Source: Cycas panzhihuaensis
Lineage: Eukaryota > Cycadophyta
Length of the DNA stretch: 64,000 nucleotides
Direction: 5' to 3'
Assembly: GCA_023213395.1 (NCBI GenBank)
Contig: CM041465.1
Location: forward strand, 220,479,741 to 220,543,740
The position numbers and the translations under genes were made by a program. Of the stretch, positions 31,955-45,600 are shown piece after piece. The stretch's first letter is position 1. Every line of letters begins with the position of its first letter. The notes under the pieces are model-generated. The model was not told the origin of the DNA. It saw only the letters and a program-made list of their open reading frames with translations, and did not search any database.

Positions 31955-34927
31955 TCCCCCTTTAATATTTAATGTTCTTGAATCTTGATCTCAAGACTTC
32001 AAGTCTTTATGTCTTTACCTTTAATCTATATGTTAGAACCCATAACCTATAATTGTATCCTATATGAAGTATCATCTTTATCCTATAAATAACTTATAAC
32101 CATATGCTTACTTTTAGTAAGCATTAACTTATATAAAACTAACATATATGAAGTGTTTCCATGTGCATCTTTATATCTTCACCTATATGGTTGATTTTAA
32201 TCAATACTAAGTTAACCATAATTAACATTCTGTTAACCATTCATCAAATCAAGAATCAAGAAAAGTGATTTCTGAATCCATATAAAATAATAACCATCTA
32301 CCAAAATATATGAATAACCAGCCATTGTAATCACTAGTTCTCTAGGAAATTACTTCGAATATATGGTTCATTATCCTTCTAAATTGGTTATAGGAATAGC
32401 ACAATTGAGTGTATTATGTAAGAGTAGCATCAACTAGACTGATTTAATAGCTAGATCATATCTTAACTAACTAACTCTGAGAATAGGTTAAATTACCTAG
32501 CCAAGACAAGTTAATTGTAACAAGATAAACTATACATAACTTTAGTTGGATAACATCAACAACTAATGTAGTATGCCAAATAATAGGTGGATTCTATTTA
32601 TCATGAAAAAATTATTTTAATAACTAAGTCATATGTATATTAAGTTAGGGTTTATCATTTATCATCCACTAAACCAAATGTGATGTTGTCAAGGGAGATT
32701 TAAATAATTGACATATCAAGGATGTCTTATGTTATAATTTTATCAAATGTTTCTTACTTAATAAAAATTTTCAACTAAAATATACCTTAAAATATCATAA
32801 ATAAGCTTTAAATTATTTGATTTTAAATCAAACTTTATTTTTCATCCACCATTACTAAAAAATAACTTTACCATTATGTTTAGAGCCTTTGAAAACATTA
32901 GAATTGACTAAAATTTTCCTAAACATAAATATGGAATTCATCATAAATGGAGTTTGGAGCATTGACATCAATTTTAGTCTTACTTTTCTTTGTTTTCTAC
33001 TAACCAAAATATATCTTGTGACCATTCATTTTGGTCGTTTCAAAGTTTTCTTTCCAATGTAACTGATGACGCTTGATTTTAATACACAAGTGAGAAGTTA
33101 TGTAATAAAATGTACTAGTGACCCATAAAAAAATGAAAAAGAACCTTTGAAAATTAATTTAGCCCCTTTTACTACTTAACTCCTAGTCATATAGGCTGTC
33201 CATATGATCTCCTACTAACTTGTCAAGGGGTTCCATGGATTTAAAATGATTATCCAATCTAGTTAAAATAACAAAATCAAACATAATTTTTTTAGGGTTA
33301 TAAAAAAAATTGTCTCTATAAAAAAACTACACGATGAAAATCTGTGTAAATCTTTCTCCTACATGAATATTCATCGAGTGATCAATATGCAGGTGATTAT
33401 TCCCTGCATGGCTCAAATATTTGTGTAAGATTTCTATGTGTGAACTAAGGAAGAAGGGCATGATACAATTATTTGTTCAATTTATGGCAGGGTTTGTCTA
33501 GTTTGAATGGTACTCATTTGTACATAACTACGTGCAATTGCCATTGCAAGGGTTATTTAACTAGGTGTGATCTGTGAGTTATGTGTTAGGGCATGATGTG
33601 TTTGTGATGATAGGGTTGATAGGCCATGAGTTGGATGTAATCTCAATCTTAGCTAGTCACATCTTGATGGTATACAAACTTGTCCATTCATCATAAGTAG
33701 GAAATCTCCTACCCAAATAGGTGTTTCTATAAAGGCCAACTAGTTGTCCCATAACAACTTTGTTCACACCTTGATAAGTTACCTCAAGTGTTATATTACA
33801 TTGTACTGATGAAGATCTTTATCCACTTGTTCCATTAAAAATTGATTTGCTTTCATAATATACTTTGTGCCTAGTGACCTTTCTAGGATGGAGAGGAAAC
33901 TTCAATAATTTACTAGACATGGGAGGAACTAGAACCTAAGAAGGACTTACTTCTTTAGGCTTGGAACCTTGCAATGTTCCTTGAGAGATGGCAATGCTAG
34001 TGGAGGGTTTATTACAACTAGCTTTTTCACAAGTTAGACGTTTACTTATGCTATTTCAATTATATATGTATAATTTATACACATTCAACAAAATATAATG
34101 CTCCCTCATAATAAATTTCACACCAAAAATCATCAAATAATTTATTTATATGTATTCCATAAATTGATCCAAAGTATGTCCATCATCACATTAATCACAT
34201 ACCATTATTAAATTCTTTTATATAACATATACGAGAAAAGTTCTTTCATATATATGTGATTCTATTAACATAAACATTTCATGCTATAATAAAATAATCA
34301 ACCATTACATATATTCCATATGTCAAGATTCAATCATACCCACATATCAACAAACTAGCCATAATGTGTGATATGCCCTTATTATTAATATTTATGTCAT
34401 CAATATTTTATACTAAAATTACTATTTGTCACATGCCTTTATGGTGCTTTTACAAACTATCTATACTTGTCAACATACTATTGTATAGGCTTATTTCCTA
34501 CTGATCTGATTGATGGAATAAATTCTCTATTCTAATAGTGAATATCATTATAAGATGCTTGTAAATGCCTCCAGAATAGTCCATAAGTGACATCAAATCC
34601 TTTAAGAGGACACTCACAAAAGGCTTCACTTATGAACTAAATATCATATCGCATAGACTTCTTTAATATGTACACGCTTATTGAATATGGCCCAACATGC
34701 ATAAAATAAATATCCATATAAAGTAAACATATCAATATACCATCAATATCTACTCATCTCTTATATGCCTCTATAACTGGATCCATCCACCCTATAATTT
34801 ATTCCACATATTATTGATAAATGTATGCTTTTAACTCAATAAACATACTTCATATCTAGATCCCAACATAGGCTTAATAAGCTATTTCTTACTACATAAG
34901 ATCTTAAAACCACAGGCTTTGATACCA

Positions 34928-35350
34928 TGTTAAAAATATGGGGATTATGAAATTAACTTTGATTTCATATTAAAATATAATGATACTTGCTTTGATACTA
35001 TAAGATAAATTATATGATAATAATAGAAGAATTTGAACTTATGAGTATGTACACATACTGAAGTAATCAACATTAATATCAAATAATAAATATATAAAGC
35101 ATGTACCACAAGATAGGCACCAAGATTTATACATAGAAAAGTTAATGTGGGAAAAGCCATGAGAGAAGGTGGAGTTTAGACTTTGCTTATGATCATAAGG
35201 ATTACATATTTCTCCTCTCTCCTTGCTCTATCCTTTCTCAATTTCTCAAGTGGTAATATAGATATGCATGTATCTCATATATCTCAATGTATGTAAATGG
35301 TGGGAGGTGTATATGTATAGCATATACATTAAACATTACATATTTTAACA
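34928..35350 (-). repeat. 5' LTR of Copia-C
   Basis: Starts TGTTAAAAATATGGGG directly after the primer site and ends TTTTAACA before TTAAG. Less decayed than its partner. Confidence 0.88.
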
Positions 35351-35355
35351 TTAAG

Positions 35356-36423
35356 TACATGGAAAACTAAAAAAGAATTATGTACAATTATTTATAAATA
35401 AAGAATGAAAAAGTAGGAATTAGTGTAAAGGCTAACATCTCCTCATCAGCATGATCTTATAAGGATGTCTCTAGTAGAGTGTAAGCATCTTTAGCTATTT
35501 GACTAATCTATTGTAAATATTATGAAAGAATATTGACAAAAAGTTGAAGTTAATTTTTTGACCTCCCTTTCAATGGAGTTATACCTAATTTCAAATGAAA
35601 TTGTAGCTCATCATTCAATGAATAAGCTATATTAAGGAAATCCTATAATTAACTTTATAACTCTATGATTGAAGGTCATACATTTGATTTCTAGATTAAA
35701 AACTCTTTAAGTGTAGATTAGGCACTCTTGGATTAAGATTTTAAATCCTTAAGTACTACTTTATCTTTACTTTTATGATCCATTTGTAATATCCTTAACT
35801 TATCACTAGCAATTTATTTAAGTTCCATCCTCTCATGTGTGACCTATATTAGCTAATCCTAGATTATTTTAACATGAGACTATAGTTAATCCAAATGGGG
35901 CACTAACTCATTTCAATTAACAATAAGTTGAGAAGTTAATTATTGTATAACAATACATAATAATTGAATTGATGTCATTCTCTACTCCACTTATTCTACT
36001 AACTTTATTACAATATCAAAAAATAAAATTTATACTATGTCTAAAATACCATCTATCAAATGTATATATTCAATCTTTACTTACTACATATTTTTCTTTA
36101 TTTTGTTAATTCATTATAAAGAAGAAGAAACCTTAAGGCAGAAGATTTATTCTGAGTTAAGTGAGATTCTACTTCCTATAGTTATTAATATAGTTGAAAC
36201 ATGTGTTTATCTCAATTAGAGGTTCAAGTCAGAAGTTCATTTAAGCACATTTTCAAAATGTAAATCAAGTTAGCTATAGTAAATTGAGTGAATTGTAGTG
36301 TAATATCAAAGGCTAAGGTATCCTAGTCAATTGTTAATAAGATAAGATGAATGTTCTTGACACTATTAACATGTCACTATATGCCTACTCCAAGCTTTAT
36401 CTTTAATTGTTATTAACCCTAGA
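35356..36423. other. AT-rich spacer, no features seen
   Basis: The short open frame 36037-36219 has no recognisable motif. Nothing else supports a gene. Confidence 0.6.
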
Positions 36424-37089
36424 TGATAATACAAGAGCACCTATAAGTTCCAAATTTGTAGGGTCAACTTGATGGTGTTATAATTTTTTATCTAGGTGTC
36501 TATTTTGGTTCCTTTTTTTTTTTTATCATAGATTTTTAAAAAGCACATATTGCCATAACTCACAATATTAGTTATGACCTTATTTGTAATGTTTTTTTAG
36601 CTCAAAAAAGATCATTTGAAGGCCTAAAATGTCATCTTATGATTATGTATCCATTTTGTAATACCTTATAGGTTTTTTTTTTAATAGTTAGAAGATTCAC
36701 TTTATATTACATATGTTTTCTCAGGGTCCTTAATATGTTTAGCTACCCATAGGTTAGTTTTTGTGCAAATTAAAGAGCCTTCAAATATTAACTAAAAAAT
36801 AGTAATAATTAGGATTTTACTAAAAATAGTAAATTTTTTAATTTGAAACCTTTTTTACTCTAAATTAATTTCCTAATTTTAGAGGAGATTAGTTAAAAAT
36901 TTTACATGGACAAAGGCCACAAATTTATATACTATTAGTATGGTAAAAACTTAATTTTTAATTTTAAAAATGAAAAAATAGAAATTTATAAAAGAGAGGT
37001 ATTCTTAAGAAGTTTGGTTATGTTTTTCACTTTGAGATCTTTTATTTTCTTTGGATACATGTGTTGTTGAAAGAATCACCACCCTATCA
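36424..37089 (+). repeat. 5' LTR of Gypsy-D
   Basis: Starts TGATAATACAAGAGC and ends CACCCTATCA. It aligns along its whole length with 41484-42148, with scattered substitutions and small indels. Confidence 0.92.
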
Positions 37090-37149
37090 TTTAGTATCAG
37101 AGCATGGTTCAACTATGGGAGGAGAGTAAGAAGAAGTTTGCAATAAATT

Positions 37150-40100
37150 ATTGGTAAGTTTAGTGTTTTCTTCTAAAATCTATTTGAGAATTATTAAAAG
37201 TAAATTAAAAGTATTTACAGGAAGAAAGTGAATAACTTAAGAGATAAGATAGCCAAAGAGAAGACTACACAATTGAATAAGAATATGTAAGAGCTATAAA
37301 GGAAGTTAGAGGAGCTTGTAGAGATAGTGTTGAGGCAATAAGAGGCCCTTCTAATAAATGGATAAGGTTCAAGAAGATATGAAAGTGATTTAGAAATAGA
37401 ACAAAAAACTAGAATGAAGCCTAATAAAGAGGGACCATAAGAACCATGATCCTATGAGGGGAGAATATTGAGAGCACTAGAAGAAAAGAATAATGGAGTA
37501 AAACTTGATATTCTAGAGTATGGAGGCATCTTAAAGCTTAAAGAGTTAGCTAACTAGTTAAATAATATGGAGAGATTCTTTAAATGGAAGAAAATGAAAT
37601 AGGAGAAGAAAGTAAAACTTGCATGTACTAAGTTGAAAGATCATGTAATGATGTGATAGGATTACTTATAGAAGGAGAGGGTGGGAAATGAGATAGATAA
37701 GATTCAAACTTAGACTAAGATGGTAAATAAGCTCAAAGAGAAATTCCTTCTTGTGGACTACTCTTAAACCTTGTTCAAAAAATTTTAGAACTTGAGGCAT
37801 AAAGAGATGAGTGTCTAAGACTATATTATAAATTTTATAAGTTATTTATTCAGGTAGATCATAAAGAAACAAAAGTATATATAACTATCAGGTATATAAA
37901 TGGCCTAAAGATTTCCATCTAATATGAACTTAGCATGCTTAGAATTAATAATATTAAATATTCTTACTAATTTATTTTAAAGGCAAAAGAGAAATAGAAT
38001 ATAAACCCTATTTAAAAATCACCTATGGTGAGGAATGATTCATCAACCCACTTTAGAGGTAAGGTTGGCTTTAACTATTTCTATGGGAAATTCTCTAATC
38101 AAATAAAGAGGTAGAGTATAATTTAAAGGAGATAAGAGTTGTTATTAGTAAAGTTATTATTGATAATAGAAGCTATGAAAATATAATATCCACTAAGATA
38201 ATGGAAATATTAAGATTATATTGTAAACAACATCCTACTCTTTACAAAATTGCTTGGCTAAAAATTAAAAGTGAAGCAGTGATAGATAAAAGATATTTAG
38301 TGAAATTTTCCATCAGGCATATATACCATGATGAGCTATGGTGAAATATTCTCTTAGTAGATGCATGCCATGTAATGTTAGGGAGACCATGGCAACATTA
38401 TAGGAGTGCTTATCATGATGGGAGGAAGAATACTTATACCTTCTAGAAGGATGGTGTGAAGATGGTGTTACTACCTATGAAGGAAGAAGGGCAAGCATAG
38501 ACTATATTAATTATAAAGAAATTCTTAAGATAAAGTAAGGGAGGTAAGGATCTATTATACCTTAGTGATGAATCAGGTGGAAAACAATGATGAGCTAGCA
38601 TCAATATCATAGGAAGTGGTTGAACTATTGTAAGAGTATAACGATATCATGTATGATGAGTTGCCAAAGGGTTTACCACTAAAGGAAGGTATCCATCATT
38701 AAATTAACATGATTTTAGGGCCTAAACTATTCAATTAAATTGTGAACAAACTAAGCACTTAGGAAAATAAAGAATTAAACTAGAAGGTTAAGGAATTAGT
38801 AAAGAAATAGATGGTAAAAGAAAGTATTATCCCATGTGTAACTCCTACACTCTTGGCCCTAAAGAAAGATGGTTATTAGAGGATGTGTGTTGAATTTAAG
38901 GCAATCAATAAAATCGTAATTAGGTATAGGTTATTAATCCCTTGAATGGATGACATGTTAGACGTTTTGACAAGTGCATCCTACTTCATTAAAGTTAACC
39001 TTAGAATTGGTTATTATCATATTCAAATTTAGAAAGAGGATAAATGAAAGATAACCTTCAAAATAAAAGATGTATTATATAAGTAGATAGTCATGCTATT
39101 TAAAATGTTAAATGCCCTAAGCACATTCATGAAACTAATGAATACCATTATGTACTATATATTAGTAACTTTATAGTTATCTATTTTAATGATAAATTAA
39201 TATACAATAAAACTAAGGAGGAGTATTAATGCACTTGAGGATGGTGTTAGACATGTTAAGGTTATAGTAGTTATATGTGAACTTAAAGAAATATAAACAT
39301 ATGTAGAGTAGTCTAGTATTTTTAGGACTTGTAATATCCCAGGATGGGTTATATATAAATGAGGAGAAAATTAGAGTCATTGTTGAATAGCCTACTTCTT
39401 AGAATATGATAGAGGTAAGGAGCTTCTATAGTTTAGCCATATTTTATAAGAAGTTCATTAGAAACTTTAGTGATATCATTACTCATTTTATAAATTATAC
39501 TAAGGGAAATGAGTTTGATTAGAATAAAGTAACAAAATAGAGCTTCAAGTTGATGAAGTAAAAGGTGATAAAGGCACTTATATTAGAACTACCAGATTTT
39601 AGAAAGGTATTTGAGGTTAACTACAATGCTTCATATATGGCTATTAAAGTCATATTGAGTCAAGAATAAAGGCCAATAACATATTATAATGAGAAATTAA
39701 ATGAGCTAAGGAAGAAGTATTTGACCTATGATATAAAATTCTATGCTAATATGCATGCATTGAGATATTAACAATACTATCTTATACCTAAGGAGTTTAT
39801 CTCATTTATAGACCATTAGGTATTAAAGTATGTAAATACATAGAAAAAATTAAATACTAAGCATGTAAAGTAATTAAAATATCTGTAGGGCTTTACTTTC
39901 ATCTTTAACTATAAATCAAGAAAAAAAAATCAAGTTGTTGATGCATTAAGAAAAAGATAACACTATTAACCACTATGATTAGTGAAGTGATTGGATTTGA
40001 TGCTTTAAAGAATTTATATAATATTGATCCAAGATTTAGACAACTTGTGAAACATCATAGGAATCCCTTAGTTAATAGGATTGGGCTTGAGTATGATGAC

Positions 40101-41445
40101 TATTTCATGTAGAATAAATACTTGTTTAAAGGAAAATAATTATGCATTCTGATCAGGTCTATAAGGGATAACATTATAAGGAAATTATATAGTGAAGGAC
40201 ATAAGGGACACTTTGGTAGAAACAAGACCATATCTTTGGTGCAAGCAAAATACTTTTAGCCAAAGATAAAATATGATGTTATAAAATATATGGCAAGGTG
40301 TAGGATTTACCAAGTGGCTAAAGGACATAAACAAAATATTAGATTATGTATGCCATTACCAATTCTAAAAGGACTATGGGTAGATTTAAGCATGGATTTT
40401 ATGTTAGAATTATTAAACACCAAATGAGATAATAAATCCATATTTGTTATTAATAGATTCTAAAAAATGGTTCATTTTATTCCATGTAGAAAGACTAATG
40501 ATACAATAAGAATAATAAATTTATTTTTCAAGGAGCTTATTAAGTTGTATGGGGTGCTAAAGATTATCACTTTAAATAGGGATATTAATTTTTTGAGTTA
40601 TTTTAAGAAAATATTATAGGATAAATTGGGGAAAAGTATATAATTCAATAGTATATATAATCCATAAACTGGTGAATAAATAGAAATAGCAAATAGAAAT
40701 TTGGGCCTATTGAGGTGTATTATTAGAGAGAAACCCAAGTAGTGAAACTTAGTAATGGCAAAGGCCAAATTTGCCTATAATAGCTCCATAAATAAATCTA
40801 TAGATAAGCCACCATTTCAAATTGTATATGGTAGGAATCCTAAGGGGGTATTGGATTTGGTCAAATTTCCCATTAGTGATAGGATAAGTGATGACGTTGA
40901 AGCCTTCGTAGAACACATGTAGAAAATGTATGATGAGGTGTGGAAAAAATTACATAATAGTAATAATAAATATAATGTAGTGGCAGATCTAAGCATGAGA
41001 AGTAAGATATTTATAGAGAGGGATTTAGTGATGGTGTACTTGAGGAAGGACATGTTTTTTCAAGGTACATATAACAATCTAAAATATAAGAAGATAAATC
41101 CCTACAAAATTATGATGAAAGTAAATGATAATGCTTATAAAGTAAATCTACCCTATAACCTTTGTATTTCACTTGTGTTTAATGTTTTTGATTTATATGT
41201 TTTTTATAAAAAAAGATGATAAAATAGAATATAAGGCAAGAAAGGTGAATTGGAGAAAATAAATACCAACGAAGAAGAGGGAAGAGATTGAATAGGTACT
41301 AGATAAGAAAATAGTTTACATAATGTAGGATATTTATGATAGGTATTTAGTCTAATGAGAAGGGCTATAATAAGAGGGCAATATCTAGATTTTAGATGGT
41401 GAATTAAAGAACTAAACATGGACAAGTGGTAGGAGTGCCAACATA
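37150..41445 (+). pseudogene. Gypsy-D gag-pol with chromodomain remnant
   Basis: The Retrotrans_gag core is at about 37500-37990 (NNMERFFKWKKM near 37560; LRHKEMSVxDYIIxFxKLF near 37795). Protease-like reading VDACHVMLGRPWQHYRSAYH and DGRKNTYTF is at 38360-38450. RT runs about 38780-39330 (MCVEFKAINKIV near 38885; active-site box YFNDKLIY near 39180-39200 where YFDD is expected). RNase H is near 39570-39960 (FEVNYNASYMAIKVILSQ; VVDALRKR). Integrase is about 40150-41200 (GHKGHFGRNKTISLVQAKYF; AKFAYNSSINKSIDKPPFQI). A final stretch, 41278-41430, reads EIExVLDKKIVYI, YDRYLV and WILDGELKN like a chromodomain. Stops are nearly all TAG/TAA at expected Gln, Trp or Lys codons. The frame 40926-41219 is the last open piece of integrase. 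Chromoviral sublineage undecided. Confidence 0.88.
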
Positions 41446-41483
41446 ATAACTCATAAGAGATAAGTCCTTTCAAGTGGGGGAGG

Positions 41484-42148
41484 ATGATGCAAGAGCATTT
41501 GAAAGTTTTAAATTTAGAGGGTCAACTTACTAAGGTTATAATTTTTAATGTGGGTGTTTATTTTAGTCTTTTTTTTTTAATCACAGATCTTTGAAATGTG
41601 CACATAACCATAATCAAAAACATTGTTTATGACCTCATTTACAATATTTTAGAGTAAAAAAATAATTATGTAAGGGTCTAAAATGGTATTTTACAATTAT
41701 CTGTCACATTTGTAATACCTTGTGGATAATATTTTTCATAGTTGCAAGATTCACTTTATATTATATATGTGTTTGTGGGGCCCTTTATATGTTTATCTAC
41801 TTATTGGTAAATTTTTGTGCAAATTGAAGAACTTTTAAAAATTTTCTAAAAATAGTAATAGTAACGATTTTATTAAAAATAGTAAGTTTTTTATTTAAGG
41901 GTTTTTTGCTCTACATCAATTTCTTAATTTTATGGGATAGTAATTAGGATTTTTGCATGGACAAATGTTATGAATTTCTATACTTTTGCTATATGAAAAT
42001 GTAGTTTTTAGTTTTATTAATCTTAGAAATAAAAAAATAGAAATATATAAAAGAGAGATTTTCTTGAAAAGATTGGTTCTATGTTTCACTTTAAGATCCT
42101 TTATTTTCTTCACATGCATGTGTTGTTGAAGGAATAATCACACTATTA
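41484..42148 (+). repeat. 3' LTR of Gypsy-D
   Basis: Starts TGATGCAAGAGC right after the polypurine tract and ends CACACTATTA. The terminal CA has become TA. Confidence 0.9.
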
Positions 42149-42796
42149 ATTCATAGCCATAGTTAGTTCATCATCTATTATCAATTATTCCATTGAGAAA
42201 AATGGAGACCCTTAGTCATCATAATCAACTCATTTATCTTCTATAAGATTAAGCTATGTTTCACAAGATCAAAGAGCTACTTAATATTAAAAATAACTTG
42301 CTTTAGTTGCTATAAATATTCATCCAACTAAATGTAATCATTAAAAACTTTATCAAAATCTTTATGATTAATAACTTCATTGTCCTTAATTTGGTCCAAC
42401 TCTTAAAAGAGTGGTGCAATTACATATATTGGAGTCCTTACACCTACTTTGTTTTATTATATCAAATACAAGTACTTAATCTTTTGAAGTAATTTTGCAA
42501 TAATATTCTTTAATAATAGAATTAAAATATCTTATAAATTTATCTTTTAATATTTAACCAATCTATTATTTGTTGTCTTCTTTTGATATCCAAATGCTAA
42601 TTAGTATTTGCATGGAATTTTCCTAAATATCATTAGGAACGAGTGTAGCCAAAGCTTTATTAGTACTAATTTAGAGTACTAAGTATGTTGATGACATTAC
42701 ATATGATTTCAGGGGCTAGTATCACCTTTATATTTTTAAGCACATATGACTAATACTTCTACTTCAAGTTTAATTTTCTCCAAAAGAATTAAATGG
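42149..42796. other. AT-rich spacer, nothing recognised
   Basis: Lies between the end of Gypsy-D and the Copia-A LTR. No motif could be read on either strand. Confidence 0.5.
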
Positions 42797-43148
42797 TGTT
42801 AGAGAATTAAAGCAAAGAAGTAGATTACATAACAATAGAGTGGATTCTATATATACACATCAGAAAGACATTTTACATAATTTGTACACAACATTTAGAT
42901 AGGTGGAAAACCCCTTTTTAGGAAGAAAAAACACCTTAAAAGTAAATAATTATATTTACTAAATGCATACCATACATCATATGTAATCCATCCTCAACTT
43001 TCCTATTTTTCAAAAGAGAAAATAAGACACTTTAAGTAGGTTGAATAGGGTAACCACCTAATCAACCATTTTTTTAATTAATATAACATAATATATAAAG
43101 TACAATTCACTTTAAATTAAAAACATAAGATAATATTATTTGCTAACA
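42797..43148 (-). repeat. 3' LTR of Copia-A
   Basis: Starts TGTTAGAGAATT and ends TTTGCTAACA, the layout seen in the other minus-strand copia LTRs here. It is followed by a polypurine tract (minus strand ATTAAAGGGGAA, 43149-43160). The second LTR is not in the window, so the left boundary is less certain. Confidence 0.7.
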
Positions 43149-43160
43149 TTCCCCTTTAAT

Positions 43161-43899
43161 GATATCTTGTATATAGAGATGATGAAGATTTCAGTATGTT
43201 GATTCCCCATTGATGAAGACTTCATCAATCTTGATTAGTTAACATAGTTTATTAAACTTGGCTTCTGTAAGCATATATGCAACTTTAACATATATAGGAT
43301 AATATAGTAAGTGAATGGTTCCATCATTTACGAAATTTTTTATAAAGTATTAATGTAGTTCAACGTGCTTTGCTCTGGAATGAGTAATACAATTAGTAGT
43401 AATAAAAGTAGAGAACTTTGATTATCAACATTTAATTTAATAGAAGATAAAAAATTTTAAGTTTATTTAATAAATATTCAATCCAAAATCTTCTTTCCTT
43501 ACTTTAATAAGAGCTCTATACTCAACTTCAGTTGTATAAAGTACTAATGATTAATTCTTTCTACTTGACTAAGTAATTAGAGAGGAGTTTTAAAAAGATA
43601 TACCCAACTATAAATTTCCTTCATTAGTATTTGCTACCTAGTCAAAATTTGTATAACCAATTAGTTTAAAATGATTATTAGATTATTGATAAGTTAAACC
43701 AAAATGAATTGTACCTTTAAGATAGTGTATAATTCTCTTGGTTACTTTTTTATGTGGTTCATGTGGTTGCTGCATAAATCTAGAACACAAATATTAGGTT
43801 GAGTGTGAGTAATATAAATTCAACTACTAATCAATTATTGATATAGAATTGAGTCAATTGATGTTGTAGTATAGTTAATAGTTAGCTTAGTTCTAGACT
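43161..43899 (-). pseudogene. Copia-A RNase H and pol C-terminus remnant
   Basis: Minus-strand reading gives IYITHTQPNICVLDL near 43830, then FKLIGYTNFD near 43670, YTTEVEYRALIKVRKEDFGL near 43525 and AKHVELHYYFIKNFVNDGTI near 43350. These are the RNase H and end of a copia polyprotein, with many stops and shifts. Upstream reading (SIDSILYQ near 43850) reaches the Copia-B junction at 43899 and is cut there. The preceding RT is not found across the junction at 50027; Gypsy-E sequence is there instead. Confidence 0.8.
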
Positions 43900-43907
43900 T
43901 ATTAAGG

Positions 43908-43938
<31 letters not shown>

Positions 43939-44210
43939 TCCTATCCATAGATTCTTTAACTATACACAATAAGAAAATAAAGATATACATAGAATACAGA
44001 TGCACAGTACATAGAATTTATGTCAAAAACCCTTTTGAGAAAAAAACTCACCACAAAAGTTCCTTTGGATCATATTGATTATACTCCTTAAATTGAGTAA
44101 ACACACAAGGGATCTAGGATATAAATATCCTTCTAAGAGGTATCACCTAACAAGGGTTATAACTATATTAACATTAACTGGTGGCTTAATGAACAATTGA
44201 CATATTAACA
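43900..44210 (-). repeat. 3' LTR of Copia-B
   Basis: 311 bp. It contains an expanded (AT)n run (43911-43938) where the partner LTR has only ACACATATATAT. It lacks about 50 bp present in the other LTR (TGACCC...TTAGTTAAAC, around 49927-49975). Confidence 0.9.
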
Positions 44211-44220
44211 TCCCCCCTTA

Positions 44221-45600
44221 ATGTGAATATGGGGAACTTGCAACCTATAGTAGTTGTGTTATCACAAAGGTTAGGGCTATCCTCTTGCTTCTTTATCCTT
44301 GTTGATATATCCTTCCTCAAGGATAACATCTGTGAGTCCTATTTTGATATGCATCTTTATGAATTAATCCTTAGTAAGCAGCTTAGTGAAGATGTCTACA
44401 AGTTGATATTCACTTGAATAATAGTTAACTTACATTTTCCTTGACTTGATCTGTTCACAAATATAGTGGTGCTAAATTTTAATATATTTTGTATACACAT
44501 AAAACTCTAGATTCTTTGATAAATGGATGATACTCTGATCATTAACGAAAATAATTAGATGTCCATTTAAAACTCTAAGAACCTCCAAGAGACATTGCAA
44601 CCATACAACTTCCTTCACACTAGAATTAAGTCCTTGATATTAAGCCTTTGTAGAAGATAACACCATTATTTATTGCTTGTTTGATTGCCATAAAATAAAT
44701 CCACTACTAACACCAAAGATATATCTATTAGTGGACTTCTAATCATCAGAGTCTCCTCCATAATCAACATCAATGTAGCCATGTAACCTTATCTCTTCAC
44801 CTCAATGGTATTTGAGACTAAGATTGAGTGTCTCCTTCAGATACTTTAGAATCCACTTCATTATAACCTAATGTATCTCCTAAGGATTTTACACATATTA
44901 GGAAATCAATCCAATAACATAGGCGATATCTAGTCTAGTATGAGTTAAGTAGATCAGACTCCTTACCAATAGGTGATACTCTATTCTATCTATAGGGGGT
45001 TTAACCATATCCTTTTATAATTTATGACCTTAACACATGGTGTTATAATTAGTCTATAATTATTCATCCTAAACTTATCTAGTAGGTTTTTTAAATGTTG
45101 TGACTGCAACAACATAATCTTGTCAACCATCTTCTTGATTTGAATACCCAAGAAGTAGTGAAGTCTCCCAAGGTCTATCATGTTAAAAGAAGCTCCCAAA
45201 TTAGAATTGACTTGTATAATAGTCTTATTATAGTTTTCATTGATGATTAAATCATCTACATACACCACAATAGTGACTATTGAAGTCCCCTTCCTTTTCA
45301 CATACAAATTCAAGTCGAAATCAAGAACTAGAAAACCTTCAACTTTTAACTTAGCATCCATCTTTTTATACCAAACATAAGGTGCTTGTTTTAGGCCATA
45401 AAGTGATTTCTTCAACTAGAATATAATATGCTCCTAACCTTCCTTAATGAATCCTAGAGACTATGACATGTATATCTCCTCCTTTAGGTCTACATTAAGA
45501 AATGTAGACTTAACATTAATTTGTTATAACTCCTAACCATAAGTAACTACTAAGAAAATGATCAACCGAACCATTATTATCTTAGAGACTGGTGAAAATT
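44221..45600 (-). pseudogene. Copia-B reverse transcriptase and RNase H
   Basis: A 141-codon open frame (44990-45415) carries KKSLYGLKQAPYVWYKKMDA, the intact active-site box YVDD (about 45251-45262), FNMIDLGRLHYFLGIQI and LQSQHLKNLLDKFRMNN. The RNase H lies below 44980 in broken frames, down to the polypurine tract. The stop between 45415 and the upstream RT is a single TAG just before the conserved Leu-Lys-Lys. This is the only decayed RT in the right half of the window that keeps both active-site Asp residues. Confidence 0.85.

Larger units (their letters stand above)
31451..35350 (-). mobile_element. Copia-C: complete non-coding LTR element (LARD-like)
   Basis: Two LTRs, 31451-31954 (504 bp) and 34928-35350 (423 bp), share long matches such as GAGAGAAGGTGGAGTTT and AATCAACATTAATATCAAAT. 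TTAAG occurs directly outside both ends (31446-31450, 35351-35355), giving a 5-bp target duplication. A tRNA-Met-type primer site (minus strand TGGTATCAAAGCC, 34915-34927) and a polypurine tract (minus strand TTAAAGGGGGA, 31955-31965) set the orientation. The 2.9 kb in between has no copia or gypsy domain in any frame I could read. It was either non-autonomous from the start or is decayed past recognition. The left LTR has about 80 bp that the right one lacks. Confidence 0.9.
36424..42148 (+). mobile_element. Gypsy-D: full-length decayed chromovirus
   Basis: LTRs of nearly equal length (36424-37089, 666 bp; 41484-42148, 665 bp) start TGATnATnCAAGAGCA and share most of their sequence. A tRNA-Met-type primer site (TTAGTATCAGAGCATGG, from 37091) follows the first LTR. 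A polypurine tract (AGTGGGGGAGGA, 41472-41483) precedes the second. In between, gag, protease, RT, RNase H, integrase and a chromodomain-like C terminus can be read in order through very many stops. I could not find a matching target duplication (CTAGA on the left, ATTCA on the right). Confidence 0.92.

Noticed and set aside
36419-42153. Target-site duplication for Gypsy-D
   Set aside because: The flanking pentamers CTAGA and ATTCA do not match. Decay or an imprecise boundary may hide it, so none is claimed.
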